From Carya illinoinensis (Eukaryota; Streptophyta; Magnoliopsida; Fagales; Juglandaceae): 64,000 nt of DNA. The notes under the pieces are model-generated. The model was not told where the DNA came from, searched no databases, and saw nothing but the letters and a program-made list of their open reading frames with translations. The position numbers were made by a program, and so were the translations under genes. Below are positions 12,801 to 22,701 of this stretch, one piece after another. The stretch covers positions 42,197,501 through 42,261,500 of the forward strand of contig NC_056760.1 in NCBI RefSeq assembly GCF_018687715.1. The letters run 5' to 3'. How positions within the stretch are numbered: position 1 is the stretch's first letter; the number at the start of each line of letters is the position of its first letter.

Positions 12801-13139
12801 CAAGAGATAGAAGTGCAATGTGCTATTCTATCTAAGCTTTTTGAATGTCTTCTACGTTCTCATGACAAAGGTAAATTTAGTTTATGAAAATGGTGTCTTG
12901 CTCAAAGGTCAAGATTCAAGAATAGAGAGAGAAAAAATTTCAAAACTTGGAAAGCCCTTTTTAGTTGACCCTCACAAAAAGGGCTTTCCAAGATAGAATA
13001 ATAAGAACTAAGGAACCCCTTTCACAAAATTAAGCTTGATTTGTCTGTGGCATTTTGCTTGAATTTACAAGTTTCGAAAGCAAGAAAATAATCCTGAAAC
13101 TAGCGTAATTGATGAGTCATTGTAGCAATGATTACAGAC

Positions 13140-15950
13140 ATTAACATGATTTAATTTATTGAAGGGTGGTGGACGGATTCCAGTGCCAATAAGCATGCCT
13201 GCTATGGTAAAGATTGGTTAAAAAATTATATTCCATTTGAAGAAAAGAAAACTATTATGCTTGGTGATTCAAATAAAACCAAGGTTTTTGGGATTGATGA
13301 GATTGATTTGAAATTCATTTATGAACGTATATTGACGCTCAAAGATGTACTTTATACACCGTCTATGAGGGATAATTTGATGTCAAGTTTTTTACTCAAC
13401 AAGGCTAGCTTCAAAAAAACTATGGAATTTGCTCAATATGTAATTTCAAAAAAGTGGGGTTTTTGTGGGCAAGGGCTACGCTTATGATAAAATGTTTAAA
13501 TTAAATGTTGAGAATAAAATATCAAATGTTTCTGTTTATATGTTTAAATTTTTGGCATGCACGTTTATATTATATCAATGGTAGATATGTTGCAATCATG
13601 AGTAGTTTAGAATTAATTCCCAAATTGACAAAGGATATTCAAAAATGTGAAGTTTGTAGTTAGGCAAAAATTACAAAACGACCTCATCAAACTGTTGAAA
13701 AATAAAAATTGTTAGATTTAATTCATATCAATCTCCGTGAACTTGAAGGAATCTTAACTCATGGAGGAAATATATATTTTATGGCTTTTATTGATGATTT
13801 TTAAAAAATACACGTATATTTATTTATTAAAAAATAGATGTTTTTGAAAAATTCAAAGAATTCCCATACAAAGTTGAAAATTAATTTGGTAGAAAGATAA
13901 AGATTTATACGTGATAGATGCCAAGAGTGTGATTCAAATGAGTTTAATTCTTTTGTACAGTCATTGCGAATTATTCATGAAACTACTGCACCATACTCAT
14001 TTGTATCTAACGGTGTAACTGAGAGAAAAAATAAAATGTTGATTGAATTGACAAATGCTATGCTTATTGATTCAGGTGCTCTCTCAAGTTATTAGGGTGA
14101 AGTAATTTTGATTGTTTGTCATGTTTTATATAGTGTGACTTACAAAAATTCAAAAACTATACATTTTGAATTATGGACAGAGTACAAGTCAATTCGGGGT
14201 ATTTTAAAATTTGGGGATGTTTGGCATTTGTAAGGCTAACATATTATAAAAGGCCCAAATGGACTCACTAATTTCTAATAAACTTGAAAAGTAGTTGAAT
14301 AAGCACTAGGTTGCAAAACCATAGGGTGTAAATGGGTCCTTAGGAAAAAAAATTATACCAAATAGAACAATTGAAAAATTCAAGACTAGGCTTGTCGTAA
14401 AAGGTTTTAAACAAAAAGCCGACCTTTATTTTTTCGACACTTTTTCTTCACTTACAAGATTAACATCCATTAGATTATTGATTGCAGTTGTAGTAATCTA
14501 TATAAATAGAGACCTCGATAAGGAAATTTATATGGATCAACCTGAAAGCTTTGTAGAGTTTGGCCAAGAAAGCAAAGTATGTAAGTTGACAAATCCCTAT
14601 ATGGCTTAAAATAGATCCTTAAATTGTGGCATGAGAAATTTGACTTTTGTATGATCTATAATGGCTATAAACTAAACGAGAGTGATAAATGTATTTATTA
14701 TAAATTTTAGGATAATTTTTATGTTATTATTAGCTTATATGTAGATCATTTATTGATATTTGGTTCTAATTTGCATGTTATAATTGAAACAAAACACATG
14801 CTTAGTAATCGTTTTGTTATGAAAGATCTTGGTGAAGCTAATTTTATCTTGGTTATGAAAACCACAAAACCTTCTGATGGTATTTTTCTTGATTTGTTGC
14901 ACTATATTGAGAAGATATTAAAAAGATATAGTTATGATGGATGCAAGCATGTGGTTACTGCTTTTGATTGTAGTACTCATTTGTTTTCTGTTAAAGATGA
15001 AAATTATGTAATTAACCAAAAAGGAATATGCTAGCATGATTGGTACTTCAAGTTATGTAGCTGATTGTCTAGACCTGTCATTGATTATGTACTAGGAATA
15101 CTTACTAGATTTACTACCAAGCCAAGAAGAGACCATTGATATGCAATGGATCAGATAATGAAATAATATCAATGGATCAGATAATGAAATATTTATCTGG
15201 TGCAAAATATTGTCGCTTGTTTTATAGAAAATATCCTATTGTACTTAAATGTTTTAATGATGTCGATTGGAATACCTTGTCAGCTAATTCTCTTTCTACT
15301 ACTAGTTATATTTTTACTTTTGTTGGTGGTGTTATATGTTGGAGGTATAAAAAAAAACAATTGTTACTAACTCAATTATGAAATTTGAGCTTATAGCTTT
15401 GGCTGCAGCAAGTGAAGAAGTAAACTGGTTGAAAGATTTATTACATAAAATCCCCTTATAGGAAAAATCATTTCTACTCATATTAATTCATTTTGATATG
15501 CTTGTTAAGAATGTTATACAAATAACTAAAACTTACATCTTCCTATTAGCTTATACTTTTGAAACAAGTGATGATTTCATATGGTATTAGAGTAGATGTC
15601 CTGAGTTTGAATCTTGAATCTATACCCAACTGCATTTAATTAAATATTTTATGTGAAGCGTGAGTATTAAGAATATAATACAAACAATTAAATCTACATC
15701 TTCTCATCTGTTTAAATTTTCTGGACTATTGGTGATTTTATAGTACTGTTACTATTGGTAGAGTACAAAATCGAAATTACAATGGTAAATTTAGACCAAT
15801 AAGAAGAAAACATAGTACTGTGAGATCTTGTTTGAGTAGTGGTGTCGTTAACATGGATTATGTGAAATCATGTGATAATCTAGGAGATCCACTTACCAAG
15901 GCCTGGACATGAGAAAGGGTTGGATAACATAGAGGAGAATGAGGTTAAAG
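13140..15950 (+). mobile_element. Decayed Ty1/copia retrotransposon B (protease to RNase H remnant)
   Basis: It begins in the protease/gag_pre-integrase region ([16 protein letters not shown], then [16 protein letters not shown] at 13257 and [14 protein letters not shown]). The integrase follows near 13930-14270 (VTERKNKMLIELTNAMLI). The reverse transcriptase lies at 14310-15020 (GCKWVLRKK, RLVVKGFKQKADLYFFDTFS, DKEIYMDQPESFVEFG, SLYVDHLLIFGSN in place of YVDDLLI). The RNase H/tail is at 15136-15930 (WNTLSANSLSTTSYIFTFVG, FELIALAAASEEVNWLKDL, DPLTKAWT). There are many stops and frameshifts. It lies head-to-tail behind copia A but belongs to a different subfamily, judged by the wording of the shared domains. 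Confidence 0.8.
15503..15715 (+). repeat. SINE/TRIM-like repeat remnant, interrupting the copia B 3' region
   Basis: The motif order TTAAGAATGTTATACAAATA, ACATCTTCCTATTAGCTTA, CATATGGTATTAGAG, GTCCTGAGTTTGAATCTTG, TTTAATTAAATATTT is repeated at 60517-60665 inside RLP4. A second partial copy follows at about 15663-15715. The stretch GTCCTGAGTTTGAATC resembles a tRNA B-box region, which suggests a tRNA-related short retroelement. That class assignment is inference. Confidence 0.5.
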
Positions 15951-16503
15951 TCCATACAATCATGACATCACTCGTGGTGTTAGAAAGAAACTAATACTGC
16001 TTCCGATCAGCATACTGGTTAATATGATTTCTGGCCGGTATCCATTTTATGGTATTCTTACCTGGTGCTATATTTTCTACATGAGAGTTGTACATCATGT
16101 TTTCACTTGTCGTCCAGGAGCTGAAATTTGACTTCAAAGTCACGGGGCTAAAATTATGGAGTTAATTATGGAGTTGCTAAAACATGGTCCACGAAGATGA
16201 GTAGTGTACTGATATGGTCCACACGTTTTCTGTTGAGATCTATTATATATGTGGCTTTGAGAGTCGATGACAAGGATGTATCTAGTTTCTATAAGGTTGA
16301 ACCTGGGAGCCGAGCCAATTCAGTTGTTGACTCATCAACTCAATTGGTATATATTTGTCTAACGTGTATCATGCACGGTGCGCCTTTAAATCTTGACTCG
16401 TGTTTTAATCAAAATTGCTTTCATGAAAAGTTATATCTAAACACGTGGTTGCAAACCCCAATGAAGATTGAAGCAAATGATAATATTCCGTCCATTACAG
16501 ATG

Positions 16504-16620
16504 AAATAGATAGTATTTATTTAGTGTAAAATATGAGATATTTTGATCATTTCACATGATGTTGATATGTAAAATGATCTAAGTACTTCATATTTTACAC
16601 CAAATGAATACTATCTATTC
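16504..16620. repeat. Foldback hairpin element
   Basis: The left arm 16504-16552 (AATAGATAGTATTTATTTAG, TGTAAAATATGA) pairs with the right arm 16571-16620, whose complement reads AATAGATAGTATTCATTTGG then TGTAAAATATGA. Arms are about 48 bp at roughly 85% identity with a loop of about 18 nt. It is a foldback MITE, or conceivably a small-RNA hairpin. Confidence 0.7.
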
Positions 16621-17261
16621 AACTGATTTTCTATTTAGCTCATAATCTTCACATTTTTTTTTCCATTAATTCGTTCACCATTTAAAGTGGTTCCACGCCA
16701 TGGTATTAGAAACCCAAGCTGTCATATAAATTTCAGAGAAAGGCAAATGAAGACAACTCTCTCTGTTGCGTACTACGTACCGACTCAGTCATGATATCCA
16801 TCTTGCCGCCCCTCAAACTATTTAATGTGCGAAAATTGAAAAACAGAGCAATCAGTGAGAATGCTGGTAAAAAAGAGCCGAACAACATTATCAGAGAAAA
16901 GAAGGAAGACAAGAAAGGGAAACCTGGGGGGAGATCAGGGAGAGTGAGGCCTAGTCTTAACTACATCATGGATGAGGAGTGTTTCATGTTTATATTTAGT
17001 TGTCTATATTACTGAACTCTGCAAAAACCAAAAGGTAAGATTTATATTAACTGAAGAGAATCATCCATTGCTATCAAATTACAATCAGTGAAAACTAGCA
17101 TATCATTGATTGCCTGTTCAGACATAAGTTGATGGATAGTGGTGAATTTAATAATTTAATCTACATTCTAATAAGTTAATAACATTAGATTTTGAACTAA
17201 TAACTATCTTCAATACATGCTTATGACCATTTTAGTACTATATATCTTATGGTCTGATTTG

Positions 17262-17470
17262 GACAGTGAAACTATCTCAACTCATTTAATCTTATCTCTT
17301 TTCATCTATTTATTACAACTTTTTAAAACTTTCAAATAAAATACAATAAACAATTCAACTTTTTTAAATTCTAAAATAAAAATAATATTAAATAATAACA
17401 TTATAATAATATTTAATTCAATTTTCAACTTTTATTTCATCTTAACTCATTATCTAAAAGACTAAACCAG
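17262..17470 (-). repeat. AT-rich dispersed MITE-like repeat, family A, copy 1
   Basis: The complement reads ATGAGTTAAGATGAAATAAA, AGTTGAAAATTGAATTAAAT, TTGAATTGTTTATTGTATTT, GAGATAAGATTAAATGAGTT. The same motif order occurs at 27503-27690 and 44495-44670 on the + strand and at 21650-21845 on the minus strand. About 200 bp, non-coding. Confidence 0.7.
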
Positions 17471-17750
17471 GCCTAAGTTGTCGGTTATAAGATTAATCCT
17501 ACTAAACTAATTGTAGAGGGCATTTTGTTGTAAAGAAATTTATGCTGAGGTGGTTCAATTACTGTCATTCCACTGATTGGGACATTTTTGGAAGACTCAT
17601 TAAACTAAACCAAAACATGTCGCACGTTTTTTTTTTTAATAGAAACTAAGGTGTTGCCGACTGGCCTAAAGGATATTTGCAAAACATGTGCACGTTAATT
17701 AGTGAGCTTTGAATTACCAACATAAATCGTGTATAATCATCTTGAAAAAA

Positions 17751-17925
17751 AAAATAGAAATGATATTTGTATTGGTGGAGTACACAAGCGTCATGCAATT
17801 CTTTTAAAAAAATGAGTAAATAAGGAATATATATATAAAAGATTAATTTTTTACTAGTAGACTCCACTTTTTTTTAAAAGGATTGCACAGTGCTTGCGTA
17901 CTTCACGATTATATTTAGCATTACT
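17751..17925. repeat. MITE with ~55-bp terminal inverted repeats, family C, copy 1
   Basis: The left end (AAATGATATTTGTATTGGTG, GAGTACACAAGCGTCATGCA, ATTCTTTTAAAAAAA) matches the complement of the right end (AGTAATGCTAAATATAATCG, TGAAGTACGCAAGCACTGTG, CAATCCTTTTAAAAAAA). The core carries CTAGTAGACTCCACTTT. A relative lies at 48047-48215. Confidence 0.65.
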
Positions 17926-18358
17926 AAAAAAAAAAAAAAAACCTAGGAACCGAAAACCCAAAATGCATTCAACTTTTGTCGTTCAACAAATTAAAGATGT
18001 AGGAACATCACTTGTAGAATGGAAATGCTTTAGGTTAGAATGGAAACGCTTCTAATATTTCTCCATCCACCAAGAAACTTCGAGAAGACTCAGTAAACTA
18101 TAAAGCAAAGTAGCAAACGAGAATTGCGCTCGGTGCTGTTTGAATAAAGCACATCGTGACTCACATTCAAACAACATTCACCACAAAGGTTTTGCTCCCC
18201 ATGAAGTATACTCTCCGTGGCTTAAAGTTACAACTATCATCATGATTGTTCCAATTTGAGCAAAATGTTTGCTGCTTAATCATCTTCTACCTCCCATTCT
18301 CCACCTTCATTAGAATCTTCAAATCCTTATTGTCAGTTGTCTCTCTTTAAAACTTCTA

Positions 18359-21300
18359 ATGGGAGTTCCACTCTTTTCATGGCTTTTCTTGATGACATTG
18401 CATTCACTTTTCCCAAGTTTCTCTGTGTATATGACTTTTGGCCAGTGTCTCGGCGATCAACAATCCTTGTTGCTCCAACTGAAGAACAATCTCGAATTCG
18501 AGGGAGAGTTGTCGACAAAACTGGTGCACTGGAATGAAAATAGTGATTGTTGTTTGTGGGAAGGTGTAACCTGCAGTGAGGGACGTGTTATTGGTCTCGA
18601 CTTGAGCAGCGAAGCAATCTCCGATGGACTGGACGATTTAAGCAGCCTCTTCGGTCTTCAGTACCTGCAGAACCTCAGTTTGGCGAATAACTACTTCAAT
18701 GATCTACCGAATGAGTTTCCTTCTGAGCTCGACAGGCTGACTAATTTGATTTGTTTGAATCTATCAAATGCTGGCTTCATAGGGCAGATTCCAATTGCGA
18801 TTTCGCGCTTGACAAGGTTGGTCGTTCTTGATTTATCTATGAGATTGCCAAGTCCGTATGCCTATGACCAGCCATTCTATGAAATTCCATTGATAAAACT
18901 TGAGAATCCAAATCTTAAGATGCTCGTTCAAAACCTTTCTGAGCTTATAGAAATTCATCTTGATGGTGTTAATATATCAGCACCAAGGAATGAGTGATGC
19001 GAAGCCTTGTCTTCTTCACTGCCAAATCTGAGAGTGTTGAGCTTGTCAAATTGTTGTCTTTCAGGCACATTTCCAAAAAAGATCTTCCAGTTACCAATGA
19101 TTGAGATTCTTGACTTGTCCCTAAATAATCTACTTGGAGGTTCATTGCCAGATTTTCCTTCAAATGGATATCTCCAGACCCTTCGGCTTAGCCATACAGA
19201 GTTTTCAGGGGTATTGCCAGATTCTTTTGGTAAGCTTACAATGTTATCCACAACAGATCTTCGCGGATGTGATTTCAGTGTATCGATCCCAGAGTCAATG
19301 GCAAGCCTTACTCAATTAGTTTATTTGGACCTCTCACAAAACCATTTCAGTGGATCAATCCCAGAGTCAATGGCAAGCCTCACTCAGTTAGTTTATTTGG
19401 ACCTCTCAAACAACCATTTCAGCGGACCAATTCTGTCATTCAGCATGGCCAAGAATTTGAACCAAATATATCTTTCTAATAACGATCTTACTGGCCATAT
19501 TACTCCCACTGATTGGGCCAAGTTTCAGAATCTAGAAGTTCTCGACTTGGGGAACAACTTGCTTACGGGCAATATTCCGGTTTCTCTGTTTTCCCTTCCA
19601 TTACTTCAGAGATTAATACTTTCAAACAATAGTTTTTCTGGTCAACTCAATGAATTTTCTAATGTTTCTTCTGACCAATTGCGTGAAGTTGATTTGGGCA
19701 GTAACAACTTGGAAGGGCCAATTCCTATGTCTGTCTTTGAACTTCGAGGTCTTGAGACCCTTTCACTTGCTTCAAACAACTTTATTGGTTCCTTGCAACT
19801 TGATGATATGATTCCTAATGCTTTGTTACCCTTCACCTCGGGATTGGCTCCATGTAAGTTAAAAAGGTTTCCTGATTTCTTGAGAAACCAATCTAAGTTA
19901 TCCATCCTAGATCTTTCAGACAACCAGATTCATGGAGATATCCCCAATTGGATTTGGATTCCTTCTCTTTTGTTCTTAAATCTCTCTCATAACTACTTTG
20001 TCACTCTACAAGGACCTTTAACCAATGTTTCTTGGTTAAAAATGTTGTACCTTCAGTCTAACCAGCTCCAGGGGCCATTGCCAGTTTTCACAATAAATGC
20101 CTTCGTTTTGGATTTTTCGAGGAATAATTTCAGCTCTATACCAGCTAACATTGGTAACATCCTTGGAAATATTGATTTCTTGTATCTTTCAAGCAATAAA
20201 TTCAATAGAAGTATCCCTGCATCATTATGTAATATCTTAGAACTCCGAGTTCTAGATATGTCGTACAATTCCTTGAGTGGAATAATCCCCCACTGCTTGT
20301 TTGAGATGGTAAATGTAGCGGTGCTGAACCTAGAGGGCAACAATCTTAGTGGAAAAATTTCTGATACATGTCCAGGCAATTGTAGCCTACATACATTAAC
20401 TCTTAACGGAAACCAACTTGAAGGAGGGCTACCAAAATCTCTGGATAATTGCCAATCCTTGCAAGTTTTAGACCTTGGGAATAACCACATCCAAGATATC
20501 TTTCCATGTTACTTGAAGAACATATCCAGCTTGCGTGTTCTTGTTTTAAGATCGAACAAATTCTATGGGTCCATTGGTTGTCCAGGTTTGGAAGCAACCT
20601 GGCCAATGCTACAAATTATAGACTTGGCTTCGAACAATTTTAGTGGCAACCTTCCGAGTAATTCCTTGGCCAAATGGAAAGCAATGATGAGTGATGGAGA
20701 TGGGGCACAGTTAAAGCCTGATCACCTGGGATTTCAAGTGTATTATCAAGATACGGTAACAATTACCATGAAAGGTCGAGAGCTGAAGCTAGAGAAGATC
20801 CTAACTATCTTTACCTCCATTGACTTTTCATGCAATGATTTCCAAGGGCCTATACCTGAAGAACTGGGAGGACTCAAATACCTATATATTCTCAATTTGT
20901 CACATAATGCTTTCACCGGCCAAATTTCATCAACTTTGGGAAAATTGAGTAATCTCGAGTCACTAGACCTATCAAGTAATAAGCTTACAGGAGAGATTCC
21001 TTTGCAACTTGCAAATGGTCTTATTTTCCTCTCAGTCCTCAGCCGTTCATTCAATCAACTAGTGGGAAAGATTCCATTGATCAAGCAATTTGCTACATTT
21101 TCGGAAATCTCTTATGAAGGGAACAAAGGATTATGTGGCTCCCCTTTGAAAGAAAAATGCAACGATGATGAAGCGCCAACATCTTCACCTCCAATATTTG
21201 AAGAAACTCATTCCAACTCGGGGATTTTGGTTGACTGGAACTTCCTGAGTGCTAAATTGGGGTTCGTTTTCGGTTTTGGGATTGTCATTGGGCCGTTGAT

Positions 21301-21418
21301 GTTTTGGAAGCAGTGGAGGTTTTGGTACTCTAAACAAATCGATGACATTCTTTTCAAGATCTTTCCCAAGCTGTATCTTGGAAGAGAATACCGTCGAAGG
21401 GCCGCGCACAGAAATTGA
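18359..21418 (+). pseudogene. RLP1: full-length LRR receptor-like protein with one in-frame TGA
   Basis: One reading frame of 1019 codons is interrupted only by TGA at 18995-18997 (codon 213), in N-E-*-C-E-A-L where relatives have N-E-W-C-x-A-L; RLP2 keeps EWCQALSSSLP. The order is: signal peptide (MGVPLFSWLFLMTLHSLFPS), Cys-pair LRR cap (SDCCLWEGVTC), about 30 extracellular LRRs of the LxxLxLSxNxLSGxIP type, a non-LRR island near residues 775-815 (YYQDTVTITMKGRELKLEKI), more LRRs, a C-terminal cap (YEGNKGLCGSPL), an acidic stretch, a transmembrane segment about 966-983 (LGFVFGFGIVIGPLMFW) and a short basic tail without kinase. Such RLPs (Cf/Ve1/AtRLP type) sit in the plasma membrane and signal through SOBIR1/BAK1. 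The TGA would leave only 212 residues unless it is read through, is allelic, or is a sequencing error. Everything downstream is intact, so the break is recent. Confidence 0.9.
19281..19424 (+). repeat. 72-bp tandem duplication of one LRR inside RLP1
   Basis: Two neighbouring 24-residue LRRs are nearly identical in both protein and DNA: each reads SIPESMASLTQLVYLDLS then (Q/N)NHFSG. The DNA copies differ at only a few positions. This is unlike the other LRRs of the gene, which are strongly diverged, and indicates a recent unit duplication. Confidence 0.85.
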
Positions 21419-22700
21419 AGGCAGAGACATGAAGGATAATAAGGTGGAGCAATCAACCAGGTTTATCAAACTCTTATCTCTGGCTCAATACAAGGAAAAT
21501 TGAAACGCAAGCATCCATGCTGTAATTTGAGTGTCGTTGAAATGTATGATGTTTTCTTATACTACTACTAGGTTGTATCATTAAACTACTACTCTGTGAT
21601 ATGAATAGAAACTTTCCTATGCTCACTTTCAGCTCTATTATGAGATTTACACGTGACCAAATTATTTTATCTCATCTAATATAATCATTACAATTTTTTA
21701 AAAATTAGCACATAAAAAATAATAAATAATTCAGATTTTTCAAATCCTAAAACAAAACTAATATTAAAAAATTATATTATAACACAATTTTATTTGACTT
21801 TCAACAAAATATCTTATCTTATTTTTTCTGAATTGTGTAACCAAATGAAACTTAAAAGTAGTTACAGCACTGGTCAGATTAGTAGTTAAATTTACAAACC
21901 AAAAAATATTATTTTGTTAAATTAGCACATATATTTTGACCCATTATACAGTAAGTAAAATGAATCATGCTTAAACCACATACAGAACCCACCAAAAGTT
22001 TTCACCGATTCTTTTTTTTTTTTTTAAAAAAAACTTAATGATTAAGGAAGCGTTTTTAAATGATGTTGTGAATTTTTTTTTTAAATATTTAAAGATATAA
22101 AATAAATGTATGAAAAAAAAGCCAAAAAATAAAAAAATAAAATAAAATAAAAAATAAAAAAGAGAAAAAAAGGGAAAAACAACAAGTTTACTCTATTCGG
22201 TGTACACCTTCAGTGGATAACAACGTACGTCCAATTAAGTAAAATATTCAAAACAGCATCAATGTCACCAACATCTTCATTTCTAAAATTTGGTTAATTG
22301 AACATCTTGATCTTTTCTAATTTGCTTACCCTCTCGTTAATTTGTTTATATATTAGGGATGAAAAATCTCAAACTCTATTAAGTGGAGAGATGGACTAAG
22401 AGCTTTTTAACCAATAAATTCCTTAAAAATATAATAAATTCTATGAACCAATTGGTTATAACACTAGAAAGGGATAAATTGAAAAGGCATTTGGTAAGAA
22501 AACTAAAAGACTCTTCAATGCAAATTAACCTCAAGTTTAATTGGAAATATAATTATTTATTTATTTTATAATTTTAACTTTAGTTCATCTTATGTACTTT
22601 TTATTTAATCATGATCACGTATACATGAACACAAGTAGATCATGATTTGGCTAAAGATGAATAAAGCTCCCTCTAGAGAACATAAACTGATAATTAAAAG
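21419..22700. other. Intergenic region between RLP1 and LINE A
   Basis: It holds the RLP1 3'UTR, a family A MITE-like repeat (21650-21845) and A/T homopolymer-rich DNA (about 22010-22185). The 62-codon ORF at 22383 has no recognisable domain. No gene is supported. Confidence 0.55.
21650..21845 (-). repeat. AT-rich dispersed MITE-like repeat, family A, copy 2
   Basis: The same motif order as at 17262-17470 occurs in the same orientation: TTATCTCATCTAATATAATC, ATTACAATTTTTTAAAAATT, AATAATAAATAATTCAGATT, TTTGACTTTCAAC. It is more diverged than the 27.5 and 44.5 kb copies. Confidence 0.55.
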
Positions 22701-22701
22701 T

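Larger units (their letters stand above)
15960..18358. other. Intergenic region between copia remnants and RLP1
   Basis: It may contain the 3' LTR of copia B (unproven), a foldback element (16504-16620) and MITE-like repeats (17262-17470, 17751-17925). The 110-codon ORF at 16197-16529 and the 74-codon ORF at 16791-17015 show no recognisable domain. I see no supported gene. Confidence 0.5.

Noticed and set aside
16197..16529. 110-codon + strand ORF
   Set aside because: No recognisable domain. It overlaps the edge of the foldback element and lies in transposon-rich DNA, so it is probably chance.
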